Positions 8,196 through 17,213 of a stretch of DNA of 64,000 nucleotides are shown one piece after another. This stretch comes from Cohnella terricola (GTDB lineage Bacteria > Bacillota > Bacilli > Paenibacillales > Paenibacillaceae): contig NZ_VNJJ01000009.1 of assembly GCF_007786475.1 (NCBI RefSeq), positions 1 to 64,000 on the forward strand, in the 5' to 3' direction. How positions within the stretch are numbered: the stretch's first letter is position 1; each line of letters starts with the position of its first letter. A model generated the notes under the pieces. It saw only the letters and a program-made list of their open reading frames with translations, did not search any database and was not told where the DNA came from. The translations under genes and the position numbers were made by a program.

Positions 8196-9399
8196 GTTAA
8201 GGGAAGCCGTGCGGGCGCGTTTATCCTGGGACAGCTCGGTTTCGGACGAGGAGCTGCTGCAGCTAATCGAGAGCGAGCTATTCGGGAGAGAGCGGATTCG
8301 CCGCATGACGGCTGGGGAGCGGAGATCGGCGGTCATGAGACTATTTCACTCCTTCCGCGGCCTGGACGCATTGCAGCCTTTGCTTGAAGATCCGGAGATC
8401 ACGGAAATTATGATCAACTCGTACCAAGAGATTTTTATCGAGAAAGGCGGCAAATTGAAATCCGTTAATCTGGGTTTCGAGAGCAGCGAGAGGTTGGAAA
8501 ATCTGATACAAAGCATAGTCGGACGAGTGAACAGGATCGTTAACGAAGCTTCCCCGATCGTCGACGCGCGTCTACCTGACGGCTCGCGGGTTCATGTCGT
8601 GCTGCCGCCGATCGCGTTAAAAGGACCGACCGTAACGATTCGCCGGTTCCCGCAACATCCGCTAGGGATCGAGCAATTAATCGCCAAGGAAGCGATCTCG
8701 CAAGAAGCCGCCGATTTTCTACGCGATATGGTCACTGCGAAATACAATTTGTTTATCAGCGGCGGGACCGGGTCGGGCAAGACGACTTTCCTTAACGCGC
8801 TTTCCCAGTGGATCCCTTCCGCCGAACGCGTCATTACGATCGAGGATGCTGCCGAATTGCAGCTCCGGGGCATAGCCAATCTGGTTTCTCTGGAGACTCG
8901 GAATGCGAATAGCGAAGGAAAAGGTCAAATTGCCATTCGCGATCTTATTCGGGCTTCGTTAAGGATGAGACCTAACCGCATTATCGTCGGCGAAGTGAGG
9001 GGCGCCGAGGCGTTGGATATGCTGCAGGCCATGAACACGGGACATGAAGGTTCCTTATCTACCGGACACGCCAACGGCGCTAGGGATATGATCTCCAGAT
9101 TGGAAACGATGGTGCTAGGAGGAGCGGATTTGCCTGTTCCGGTCGTCCGTAAACAGATCGCATCGGCTCTCGATATGATCATTCATCTGAGTCGATTCCG
9201 GGACTCTTCGCGACGGGTGACGGAAATCTGCGAGGTAAAGGGAGTTCGGGATGGCGAAGTCGAGTTGCATACGTTATTTCGTTTCGAGGAGGAAGGAGAA
9301 CGCGGCGGCAAGATCGTCGGCCGTTTACGGCGAGTAGAACCGTTAATGAATACGGAAAAACTGCGGGATTCCGGCTTATTGGGGAGGGAGGGCGAGTGA
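8158..9399 (+). CDS. TadA/CpaF family secretion ATPase
   Basis: The 413-residue protein is the assembly motor of the Tad system. Walker A is SGGTGSGKTTF near residue 205, the Asp box/Walker B region is RPNRIIVGEVRGAEALDML near 275, and the His box is GHEGSLSTGHANGARD near 295. The N-terminal ~170 residues form the usual CpaF N-domain (EITEIMINS). It hydrolyses ATP to drive pilin polymerisation. GGGAGGGAGG is directly upstream of the start. The stop overlaps the next gene's GTG start (GTGA). Confidence 0.95.
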   Translation: MRTSGLEAEELAELREAVRARLSWDSSVSDEELLQLIESELFGRERIRRMTAGERRSAVMRLFHSFRGLDALQPLLEDPEITEIMINSYQEIFIEKGGKLKSVNLGFESSERLENLIQSIVGRVNRIVNEASPIVDARLPDGSRVHVVLPPIALKGPTVTIRRFPQHPLGIEQLIAKEAISQEAADFLRDMVTAKYNLFISGGTGSGKTTFLNALSQWIPSAERVITIEDAAELQLRGIANLVSLETRNANSEGKGQIAIRDLIRASLRMRPNRIIVGEVRGAEALDMLQAMNTGHEGSLSTGHANGARDMISRLETMVLGGADLPVPVVRKQIASALDMIIHLSRFRDSSRRVTEICEVKGVRDGEVELHTLFRFEEEGERGGKIVGRLRRVEPLMNTEKLRDSGLLGREGE

Positions 9400-10136
9400 C
9401 GGAGTATTCCGCGTACCGATTAAGCGCGAAAGAAAGAGCTTTGGCGATTGTCATGGGCTGCGTATTTTGCTACGCGGCGATATGGATCGTCTACCGTCAA
9501 CCGGTCATGGCTGCGATTGCCTCGCCGCTAGGTATTTTGTACCCGCGTATGTACGCCGGGAACTTATGCCGGAAGCGCATAGAGAAGTTGCGGCAGCAGT
9601 TCAAGGACGCTCTGCAGGCGCTGACTTCGCTGTTATCCGCCGGAAGATCGGTAGAGAACGCTTTTATGGCGCTCGAGAACGATTTGGTTTTGCTCATCGG
9701 GGATTCGGATTCCGACTTGATCAAGGAATTGAGGGCGATCTCCAATCGGCTTCGGAACGGGGAGCAGCTTGAGACCGCTTTGCAGGATTTCGCCGGGCGT
9801 TCCGGATTGGAGGAGGTGAGGAATTTCACCGAGGCGATCACGATCTGCAAGAGAGCGGGGGGTGACTTGGTCGAAGTCGTGAGAAGGACGTCCCAATTGA
9901 TTTCCGAGAAGCTGGAAGTCGAGCTTGAAGTATCCGTGCTTGTCGCCCAAAAAAAATTCGAATCGAAGCTCATGATGGGGATGCCGTTCGCGTTCGTCGG
10001 CATACTCGGATTTATGGCGGCCGATTATATGCAACCTATGCGCGAAGGGATGGGGATCGTTGTGTTGACCGTTTGTTTGGCGCTGTTAACGCTCTGTTGT
10101 TGGTGGATGATGAGAATTATGGATATCCGAATATGA
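9396..10136 (+). CDS. TadB-like pilus assembly membrane protein (type II secretion F domain)
   Basis: The 246-residue protein has an N-terminal membrane segment, a cytoplasmic T2SF domain (~60-185; LTSLLSAGRSVENAF and ICKRAGGDLVEV are typical) and two C-terminal helices. It forms the inner-membrane platform with TadC. It begins at a GTG overlapping the TadA stop, and its own stop overlaps the TadC ATG. Confidence 0.88.
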   Translation: MTEYSAYRLSAKERALAIVMGCVFCYAAIWIVYRQPVMAAIASPLGILYPRMYAGNLCRKRIEKLRQQFKDALQALTSLLSAGRSVENAFMALENDLVLLIGDSDSDLIKELRAISNRLRNGEQLETALQDFAGRSGLEEVRNFTEAITICKRAGGDLVEVVRRTSQLISEKLEVELEVSVLVAQKKFESKLMMGMPFAFVGILGFMAADYMQPMREGMGIVVLTVCLALLTLCCWWMMRIMDIRI

Positions 10137-10975
10137 GCGGATGGGCAATGGCGGTTGCCGGCATAGGCGATTTGGCGATATATACCGCGCTCGTCGCCCT
10201 TGCACTTAGAGAACGAAAGAAAGGCAAGTTCAGGCTTCAAGTCGAACCGTTCGTTCCGCTTGTGAATTATCCGCCCGTGTGGTCGAAATTGAATCCTTTG
10301 TTAAACAAGACAAGGATATCCCTGTCCATATTGAATGGGGGTGTCTGTTCTCGCGAAAGACTCGCCGACTGGGCGGCGGAAAGTATCGGAACGGCTTATG
10401 CCGCCTTGACGGGAATGGGGCTGCTCGCTCTTCTGACGAATACGCCCGGTTTATGGGTACTTGGGGCAATTCTGTCGGGATGCCTTCCCGCTTTGCGGAT
10501 CAAGGAGCTGTTCGGGAAGGTAAGCAAGAGGCGTCAGAGCATTGTAATGGAGCTTCCCGAGCTGTTAAGCAAGCTGCTTCTAATGGTTAATGCGGGCGAG
10601 AACGTCATGCGCGCATTGGCAAAGGCTGCTGAACAGAAGCGGGACGAGACGAATCCCTTATATGTGGAGTTAAGAGCCGCGATCGAGAGCATGAAGCGGG
10701 GGGAAACATTGGCCGCAGCGCTCGAGGAAATGGGGAGAAGATGCGCCGTGCCGGAAGTGAAGCTGTTCGCGACGACCGTACTGATTAACGCGCGAAGGGG
10801 AGGAGATGCTTTTGTCCCCGCTTTGCGGGAGCTGACGCGGCAAATGTGGGAGAAAAGAAAAGCGATCGCCAGAACGCTCGGCGAGCAGGCTTCTTCAAGG
10901 CTGGCCTTTCCTTTGACCGTCGTGTTTCTGCTGATCATGGTGTTAGTCGGAACGCCTGCGATATTCATGATGTAA
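10133..10975 (+). CDS. TadC-like pilus assembly membrane protein (type II secretion F domain)
   Basis: The 280-residue second platform protein has helices near residues 5-25 and 85-125, a T2SF domain at ~140-255 (ELLSKLLLMVNAGENVMRAL, RRGGDAFVPALREL) and a C-terminal helix. The ATG at 10133 overlaps the TadB stop as ATGA, which decides the start over an in-frame ATG at 10073 inside TadB. It should pair with TadB as in other Tad systems. Confidence 0.87.
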   Translation: MSGWAMAVAGIGDLAIYTALVALALRERKKGKFRLQVEPFVPLVNYPPVWSKLNPLLNKTRISLSILNGGVCSRERLADWAAESIGTAYAALTGMGLLALLTNTPGLWVLGAILSGCLPALRIKELFGKVSKRRQSIVMELPELLSKLLLMVNAGENVMRALAKAAEQKRDETNPLYVELRAAIESMKRGETLAAALEEMGRRCAVPEVKLFATTVLINARRGGDAFVPALRELTRQMWEKRKAIARTLGEQASSRLAFPLTVVFLLIMVLVGTPAIFMM

Positions 10976-11009
10976 TAAATCCGAGACAACTCTCGAAAGG
11001 ATGATGGAA

Positions 11010-11210
11010 ATGTTAAGTTCATTGTATTTGTACGCCGTAAATGCCGTTCGCTCCCTGCGAGACGATGAAGAGGGAATCGGAACGCTTGAGCTCGTGCTTA
11101 TCGTAGCCGTGTTGATCGCCGTCGTGCTCGTGTTCAGAAGAGAGATTATCGCGTTTCTGGAAACGTTGATGAACAACGTCGAGAAAAAATCGGAAGACGT
11201 GTTTAAGTAA
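11010..11210 (+). CDS. Flp1-like type IVb pilin
   Basis: This small protein (~66 residues) has a charged N-terminus ending in DDEEGIGTLE, followed by a ~20-residue hydrophobic helix and a charged tail. The prepilin peptidase cut would fall after Gly of EG|IGTLE, leaving Glu at +5, the hallmark of type IV pilins. It lies between the platform genes and the TadE-like gene, where the major pilin is expected. Three in-frame ATGs (11001, 11004, 11010) compete; 11010 has the best spacing to GAAAGG. Confidence 0.85.
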   Translation: MLSSLYLYAVNAVRSLRDDEEGIGTLELVLIVAVLIAVVLVFRREIIAFLETLMNNVEKKSEDVFK

Positions 11211-11906
11211 ATGGCGGGAGCGACAAGAAGATGCGGCAAAAGTATGCGGCAAGACACAACGGGATCCTTTACGCTAGAAGCTTCTATGCTGTTGCCGTGG
11301 GTGCTTATGATGACGTTTCTTTTATTGTTTTTCGCTTTGTATATCGCTCAAGGGACTTTGCTTTATTATAGCTCGTCAATCATGACGGAAAGAGCCGCGT
11401 TTAATTGGTCCAATTCCTTTAAGAAAGTTTCGACAGGCGCGTATCCTCAGGGTCAATACGACGGATTGTATTGGAGGTTGACCGACGACCGTCTCGTCCA
11501 AGGATTGTTCGGTTTGGCGACGGGGGGCGGGGAAACCTCAGTCGAGGTTTATCCGGACATGCAGGGAAGCGAGGGATCTTCCGCGGCGAGCAAGCTTGTT
11601 CGCGTCGCCTCCGCGACGGCAGGATCGCATCGCGTCGGAAGCGGGGAGATAAGCTACCGAAATATCGGGATTAAGCGGGAGATACGGGCGGGACTTGCAA
11701 GCGTCTGGCTTGCCGAACCGCTAGTCAGGCTTCGCGGCGGCGGTGCCGCGGAGGCTGAGGTATCGGCACTTGTCGTCGAACCTGCGGAGTTTCTTCGCAC
11801 CTTCGATCTCATTCGTTATTATGCCGCCAAAATGAGCAGGTACTCGGAGGGGGCAGAGAAATATCGCGCGGAAGCGGCCGACGTGCTGAGCAAGCGCAAA
11901 ATGTGA
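11211..11906 (+). CDS. TadE-like pseudopilin
   Basis: The 231-residue protein has a short positive N-terminus, the prepilin-like site TTG|SFTLEAS with Glu at +5, a hydrophobic helix (~residues 24-48) and an extracytoplasmic remainder. This fits TadE-type minor pilins processed by the prepilin peptidase at 15116. Its ATG directly follows the pilin stop codon; an internal ATG at 11244 would be an alternative start and keeps the processing site. Confidence 0.8.
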   Translation: MAGATRRCGKSMRQDTTGSFTLEASMLLPWVLMMTFLLLFFALYIAQGTLLYYSSSIMTERAAFNWSNSFKKVSTGAYPQGQYDGLYWRLTDDRLVQGLFGLATGGGETSVEVYPDMQGSEGSSAASKLVRVASATAGSHRVGSGEISYRNIGIKREIRAGLASVWLAEPLVRLRGGGAAEAEVSALVVEPAEFLRTFDLIRYYAAKMSRYSEGAEKYRAEAADVLSKRKM

Positions 11907-11932
11907 ATGAACTCGGTTGAGGAGGAGATGAG

Positions 11933-14173
11933 GTGGGGGGTTCACGCAAAACAGGAGGGGTTCCTCTCCGTTCGAGACAGTCTAGCGAATCCTGGACGCA
12001 AGGGTCCGTCACGGTCTACTTTATTGCCGCAACAGCCGCATTTTTACTGATCACGGCGTTGCTTATTGATTTCGCGCGTATAGCCGCGTTTCGTAAACAA
12101 GCCGAACTGTCGGTCAAGTCGGGAGTCCGCTCGACGCTTTCCTCATTCGACCCGCTGATCTATGCGCGATACGGCTTATTCATCCGAGGAGGCGAGCAAG
12201 CGAACGAAGTGTTCAAAGCTTCGCTCGAAGGGAATTCTGCTCTTCCGGGAGAAGGAACTTTCGCGTTCCTGGATACCCGCTGGGAGGGAGCGGAAGTGAC
12301 CGAAAGCCGCCCGTTGGCCGCGCATGACGTATTTCGCAGACAAATTCTCGAAGAGATGAAATACAAAGCGCCGATCGATCTTGCATTGGAAGTGGCGACC
12401 CGGTTTCGAGGCTTGTCGGGTTCTATGAAAGAGGCGGCGAAAACCGTCGACCTTCTGGAGAAAATGCGCAAGTCATACGACCGCCGGGAAGAGGCACTGG
12501 ATAAAGTATTCGGCGAGCAACGTGAACAGGGAGGGAAGATTGGGCAATTGCTAGATTCCGCGGTCGGCTCCGCTAGCGGGTTAATCGGGGGGTATGAGGA
12601 TTACGTGACGAAAAGACTCGACAACGAATCGAGAAGGGAGTCGCTCAGAAGATGGGAGGAAAATCGGGAGAAACGCGTGGAAAATGGAGAAGATACGGAA
12701 GAAATCGAAAAGGATCGGCCTGAGGGACCGCGTTACGAAGCCGAAGTCGCTGCTTACGAATCCAGCGCCGCCGCGGCATCGGCTTCCTTAAGCAAAGCTG
12801 CTTCCTCTGCGCGATCGGCAACCGAAAGCTTCATCACGGAAGCGGCGGCCTCTCTGCTAAAGGCAATACAAGCAAATGACGAAATGATCGCCATTATCGA
12901 TATGGCCAGATCGCAACCTGCTTCGTCTGTCGAAGATACGATCGGGGAACCGGAGGATAAAGATCGCCTTCGAACGATGGAGGAGCTTCGCAGAGCGGCG
13001 GAAGATCTCGTGATGGATCAGGCGTTTTTCCGAGAGTACGATGCGGAGATCCATCGGCAGCATGCGCAAGGATTAAGCTTGGCAGGTGAAGCGTCCTCGT
13101 TCGCATCTCTAGTCGGTTCCATACCGGGATCGACTGGAATGGGCCCGTCGCTCGGCGAAGGAGAGTCGCGAATTAAAAGCGCCCTTACCGAATTTATCGG
13201 AGACTATGGCGGGAACGGTAGGATCATTCGAGAGAGACAAGCCATTTTCGAGTCCTATCGTTCCTACGATAGCGAACGTAAACAAGAAGAACAAAAGGCG
13301 AAGTCCGAATGGTCCGGGGCGGCCAAATTCCTTGGTTCCTTAGCGGGAGTATCCGGGTCGGAAGAGGAGAAAACAAGCTTTAACGAGACGAATGCTCGAT
13401 ATATCGCTAACCGGGAATGGAATAAAACAGAAGAAGAACCGAAGAGGGCTGCTAGGAGCGACGATCCTTCCGAGGGAAGAGACGAAGCGATGGCGTCTTC
13501 GAACGGGTTAATGGATCTGCTGCAAGGAGCATTGATAGGGGCAAGGGATCAGCTTTACTATTCCGAATATGCGATCGGCAGATTGTCGCGTTTCGATCCT
13601 CCTTCCGTCAAACATATGATCGGCGGGGGAGACGTATCGCTGAATATTCATGACCAGGAGACGGAATACGTGCTGTACGGAATAAACAATCCGGCAGGCA
13701 ACATCGCGGCGGCATATGGAGAAATATTCGCTTTTCGGTTAGCGATTCGAACAATGGAGGGACTCATCGAATGCAGGTCGATGGGGCACCCCCTCCTCGT
13801 TCTAGCCGCCGCGCTGGTTTACGGCATCTCGAAAGCGATGCTGGATATGAACGCCTTATTAAACACCGGGAGGGTTCAGCTCTCGAAATATATCAAAGTC
13901 GATACGATATATACGGACTATTTGCGGCTATTTCTTCTCATTCACGGAGGTACGGGCAGTCAGATGTCCAGAACGATTGCTGTGATGGAGCATGCTTCCG
14001 GTCTAGATTTTAGCGGAGCGTACACCTATGCAAGCGGCGAAGGGACAGCTTCGGTCAGATTATGGTTCTTCCCTGGCCTTTTGAAAATCATGGGTCGTTT
14101 CGGGAATCTGGGAGGAACGGTAAAGGGGAACCGATATGAGGCGACATATGTTGCGGATAGTTCCTATCAATAA
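11933..14173 (+). CDS. large Tad-locus membrane-anchored protein (DUF5702-like)
   Basis: The 746-residue protein has one N-terminal hydrophobic helix (~residues 30-50) followed by a large extracellular part rich in Glu, Arg, Ala and Ser with likely coiled coils (~170-460). The conserved-looking YARYGLF near residue 80 recalls DUF5702 proteins of Firmicute Tad loci (from memory, not searched). It resembles a giant pseudopilin: QG|SVTVY matches the pilin site except that the +5 Glu is Tyr, so it may be processed differently or not at all. GTG start at 11933 with GGAGGAG upstream. It overlaps the next gene by 38 bp. Confidence 0.72.
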   Translation: MGGSRKTGGVPLRSRQSSESWTQGSVTVYFIAATAAFLLITALLIDFARIAAFRKQAELSVKSGVRSTLSSFDPLIYARYGLFIRGGEQANEVFKASLEGNSALPGEGTFAFLDTRWEGAEVTESRPLAAHDVFRRQILEEMKYKAPIDLALEVATRFRGLSGSMKEAAKTVDLLEKMRKSYDRREEALDKVFGEQREQGGKIGQLLDSAVGSASGLIGGYEDYVTKRLDNESRRESLRRWEENREKRVENGEDTEEIEKDRPEGPRYEAEVAAYESSAAAASASLSKAASSARSATESFITEAAASLLKAIQANDEMIAIIDMARSQPASSVEDTIGEPEDKDRLRTMEELRRAAEDLVMDQAFFREYDAEIHRQHAQGLSLAGEASSFASLVGSIPGSTGMGPSLGEGESRIKSALTEFIGDYGGNGRIIRERQAIFESYRSYDSERKQEEQKAKSEWSGAAKFLGSLAGVSGSEEEKTSFNETNARYIANREWNKTEEEPKRAARSDDPSEGRDEAMASSNGLMDLLQGALIGARDQLYYSEYAIGRLSRFDPPSVKHMIGGGDVSLNIHDQETEYVLYGINNPAGNIAAAYGEIFAFRLAIRTMEGLIECRSMGHPLLVLAAALVYGISKAMLDMNALLNTGRVQLSKYIKVDTIYTDYLRLFLLIHGGTGSQMSRTIAVMEHASGLDFSGAYTYASGEGTASVRLWFFPGLLKIMGRFGNLGGTVKGNRYEATYVADSSYQ

Positions 14174-15119
14174 AAGACGAGAGCGGCCGAACACCTGCGA
14201 GATCGGAAGCGTTACGCTCGAGACGGCTCTCGTGATGCCGATCTTTCTGCTTCTCGTCATCTTTCTCATTTTCATGGTGCGTACGGCCGTCATTTCCATG
14301 GCTTTGCACGGAGCGCTATCCCAGACGGTCAGGCAAGCGGCTTCTGCATGGTATCCGATCGCTTTGGCTACCGACCAAGCCAGAGGATCCGAGATCAATC
14401 GGAAGATCGAGCAATGGAACGGGAAGTGGTTTAACGCAGCGGATACGATCGGGAAATACGGAACCTGGTTTCCTTCGCCTATGAGCGAATGGGCCGGGCA
14501 GGCGAGCAACATGACGTTCTCATTGGAACAGCATGCCGCAAGATTAGCGTTCGGGCAACTGGTAGAGCAGTTCTTGGACGAACGCGTTCTGGACAAATCA
14601 AGATTAACGATGACTTCCGTGGGGCTGCCCGACGTAGACGATCGGGCCAAAGCCTATTTGACAGTCGAAGCGGAATACGCGCTTCCGATGAGGGTTCCTT
14701 TTCTTGGCCGCAGACTCGTGCTCAAGGAATCGGCAAGAGAGCGGGTATGGATCGGCGGAAGCCCGTCTGCATCCAGGCAGATGAAAGAGGAGGGCGAGAA
14801 GCAGTTTCTGGTCTCTTTCGTTTCCTTGGAGCCGAATCCGGTCAAGCCGGGGCGTAAGGCTACGCTTGTCATCCGTACGGAGCCGGGGACGACCGTCGAC
14901 TTGTCTATTTTGTACAAGAGCGGCTTAAGCCAGGCGAAACATCTGGGCAGTGCCGTTGCCGACGAGTCGGGGCTGATATCGTGGACCTGGCACGTATCGG
15001 GTAGGACGACGCCGGGTTATTGGAATTGGAAAGTGTCGAACGGCGAAGGAGGAACATGGGAACAGTCATTCGAGGTCGTGGGGAAAAACGGAACCGCAAC
15101 GGAGGTGGGAGAACCGTGA
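14136..15119 (+). CDS. TadE/TadG-like pseudopilin with C-terminal Ig-like domain
   Basis: The 327-residue protein has the pilin-type site EIG|SVTLETAL with Glu at +5 and a hydrophobic helix (~residues 30-52), then an extracellular region. The last ~95 residues (from FVSLEPNPVKPGRKATLVI) read as a separate immunoglobulin-like beta domain, unusual for TadE/G proteins. Start ATG 14136 lies inside the preceding gene; ATG 14148 is an alternative. The stop overlaps the GTG of the peptidase gene. Confidence 0.75.
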   Translation: MRRHMLRIVPINKRRERPNTCEIGSVTLETALVMPIFLLLVIFLIFMVRTAVISMALHGALSQTVRQAASAWYPIALATDQARGSEINRKIEQWNGKWFNAADTIGKYGTWFPSPMSEWAGQASNMTFSLEQHAARLAFGQLVEQFLDERVLDKSRLTMTSVGLPDVDDRAKAYLTVEAEYALPMRVPFLGRRLVLKESARERVWIGGSPSASRQMKEEGEKQFLVSFVSLEPNPVKPGRKATLVIRTEPGTTVDLSILYKSGLSQAKHLGSAVADESGLISWTWHVSGRTTPGYWNWKVSNGEGGTWEQSFEVVGKNGTATEVGEP

Positions 15120-15601
15120 ATGCAGGGGTATGGGGATGTATATGCGTACTGCTTGCGGCCGCATGTTGGACGGATTTACGGAAAATGCGTATCCCCAATG
15201 GACTGACGCTGTCGTTCGCCGGAGGAGGAATTCTCTATCAGCTTGTTTTCCATGGCATTCAAGGCGGAGGATGGGCGTTAGCAGGAGCGTTAAGCGGAAT
15301 GATTCCGCTTTACATCATGAATCGTTTTGGCGGGATCGGCGGGGGGGACGTCAAGTGGTTTGGCGCGTTCGGCGTATGGACGGGACCATCGCTAACGTTT
15401 CAATTGCTCGTCGTATCGATTTTGTTAGCGGGAGGTATAGCTTGCGCGCTTCTTGCCATGAGGCTGCCGGGAGCGCGAACGCTCGGTATAAAGTTGCGAT
15501 GGCCTTGGGGAACTCATCCGTCGGAAGGCGGAAGAAGCGTGAAATTTCCTTTTATGCTGGCGGTCGCTCCAGGTTTTATGATCTTATTGGGGAAAGGATA
15601 A
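15116..15601 (+). CDS. A24 family prepilin peptidase (TadV/CpaA-like)
   Basis: The 161-residue membrane protein has about five helices and the two catalytic Asp sites of the family: WTDLRKMRIPN near residue 25 and GGGDVKWFG (the GxGD motif) near 80. It lacks the N-methylation domain, as in TadV/CpaA. It should cut the Flp1-like pilin and the pseudopilins encoded just upstream. The GTG at 15116 overlaps the previous stop and follows GGAGGTGGGAG; a longer in-frame start at 15020 lies within the preceding gene and is rejected. Confidence 0.9.
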   Translation: MNAGVWGCICVLLAAACWTDLRKMRIPNGLTLSFAGGGILYQLVFHGIQGGGWALAGALSGMIPLYIMNRFGGIGGGDVKWFGAFGVWTGPSLTFQLLVVSILLAGGIACALLAMRLPGARTLGIKLRWPWGTHPSEGGRSVKFPFMLAVAPGFMILLGKG

Positions 15602-15607
15602 AGCGAT

Positions 15608-17164
15608 ATGGATCCATTAACAGTCCGCTTCGAGCAGCGGAGAGGCCATTACATGGTCGTGGAACGCGATCCTCCGCTCACTAGGGAAGATCTGAACGAG
15701 ACGCAGTTGCGCATGTTGAAGGAATGCGAAATTCCGGGGCTCCTTCCAATGGAAATCGAAGAGTACGACGGACAAGTTTCCTTGCGATATTTGTTGTCCG
15801 GGACCCGTATGTTGTCGGAAGCGATGCGGGCGACTCGTTGGTCGATGGCGGAAATGGCGGGGGCGATATGCAAGCTTGCGGAAGCGATGGAAGAGTGCAG
15901 ATTGTATTTGCTCGACGCCGACCGCATCCGCTTGCATGACGAGTATATTTTTGTCGGAGAGCATTGGCACGATCTAAAGTTTGTTTATTTGCCGATCGAC
16001 ATGCCTTCCATGCATAGGCCGGATGATCTGGAACGACTAATCGTCAGATGGATGATGAGGGTGAACGAGCCGGATGGTCAAGCGTTGCAGCAAATATTGC
16101 GGCTTGTTGCGAGCGAAGGGTTCATACCGTCCGTATTAAGCCAATACGCCAAGCAGTATTTGGCAGAGTCGAGCGGAGGGGGAAAGGCGGCGCCTCGGAA
16201 TATCCCGGTTTCTTTTTCGCCTGTGGTTACCCCCATGACGCAGGATAAGCCGAGCTCGCCGAAAACCTCCCGTCCTTGGGACTTGCTGCAACCGGACTCG
16301 GGGGATTTGCAGCCGGTGTCGGAATTGTGGGGAGACGATCGGGATCCCCTGAAGGTTAATTCCAATGTGGTTAGCAATGCGGATTCGGGAAAACGCGACG
16401 GTAACGAGCCGGGGAAGCTGGACATCGGGAGATGGAGAATCGTCGTTGCTTGTATAGCCGTATTCTCCATCGCCTTGTCATGGAAGTTTATTTATTTAGG
16501 CCATCCGAGCCAGCAAATGTTATTGTTTTGCCTTTGTTTGACGTTGATCGTTAGCGCGGTAGCGCTGATGCTATGGAACGGCCCTCCGCATCGAAAAAGG
16601 GCAGGACGTGGAGATTCGTCGGTTGATCCGAATATTCGGGAGATCGAAGAAGCTTTTCAGTCGCATTCTCGTGTACGGTATGATAGTAATGACGAAAGTT
16701 CGGAATATGCTAGGTTTCCTGCTCTACGCAGATCCGAAGCACGTGAGGAGGATGCCGGTCTCCATGGGCGGGAACGGATGTTAGAGGAAACGTCATGGAT
16801 CTCATCATCATCGCATGATCAAACGGCTTTGCTAGATCAAGGACATTCTTCGAATCAGCAAGCTTATTGTTTAGTGTGGAAGACAGAAAGCAACTCGCGC
16901 CGAATTCCTTTGCAAGGCAGCTCGCTCGTCATCGGCAGATCGGCGGATGTTGCGCAGCATGTAGACGATTCGGCGGGAATTTCTCGCGCTCATCTTGAAT
17001 TCGTGCGGGTGTCGGAGCAATGGAAGGTGAAGGACCTCGGATCCCGCAACGGCACGAGACTTAACGACAAGCCGATGGCCCCGTATGAACTCTATGCATT
17101 GCAGACGGGAGATTGCTTGACGCTTGCTCAATCGCAATATCAATTCCAACATGCAGGAGGATGA
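15608..17164 (+). CDS. DUF6382-like and FHA domain protein of the Tad locus
   Basis: The 518-residue protein has an N-terminal ~180-residue domain found with Tad genes in Paenibacillaceae (DUF6382-like, recalled rather than searched). A variable linker, two adjacent hydrophobic helices (~residues 278-322) and a C-terminal FHA domain (~415-515) follow. The FHA core is clear: VIGRSADVAQ, GISRAHLEF and LGSRNGTRLN. FHA domains bind phosphothreonine, so pilus assembly may be linked to a Ser/Thr kinase, though none is encoded here. It starts 6 bp after the peptidase stop and is the last gene of the operon. Confidence 0.8.
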   Translation: MDPLTVRFEQRRGHYMVVERDPPLTREDLNETQLRMLKECEIPGLLPMEIEEYDGQVSLRYLLSGTRMLSEAMRATRWSMAEMAGAICKLAEAMEECRLYLLDADRIRLHDEYIFVGEHWHDLKFVYLPIDMPSMHRPDDLERLIVRWMMRVNEPDGQALQQILRLVASEGFIPSVLSQYAKQYLAESSGGGKAAPRNIPVSFSPVVTPMTQDKPSSPKTSRPWDLLQPDSGDLQPVSELWGDDRDPLKVNSNVVSNADSGKRDGNEPGKLDIGRWRIVVACIAVFSIALSWKFIYLGHPSQQMLLFCLCLTLIVSAVALMLWNGPPHRKRAGRGDSSVDPNIREIEEAFQSHSRVRYDSNDESSEYARFPALRRSEAREEDAGLHGRERMLEETSWISSSSHDQTALLDQGHSSNQQAYCLVWKTESNSRRIPLQGSSLVIGRSADVAQHVDDSAGISRAHLEFVRVSEQWKVKDLGSRNGTRLNDKPMAPYELYALQTGDCLTLAQSQYQFQHAGG

Positions 17165-17177
17165 ACTTAAACGGAAA

Positions 17178-17213
17178 AGAAGCCCTAGCGGGTTAAATCC
17201 CGCAGGGCTTCTT
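17178..17213. terminator. bidirectional terminator overlapping the epimerase stop codon
   Basis: AAGAAGCCCT pairs with AGGGCTTCTT, with inner GCGGG/CCCGC pairing. The last codons and the stop codon of the minus-strand gene (17185) are inside the stem. The minus strand continues with TTTT; the plus strand has a weaker T-rich tail. It serves the convergent Tad operon and epimerase gene. Confidence 0.8.
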
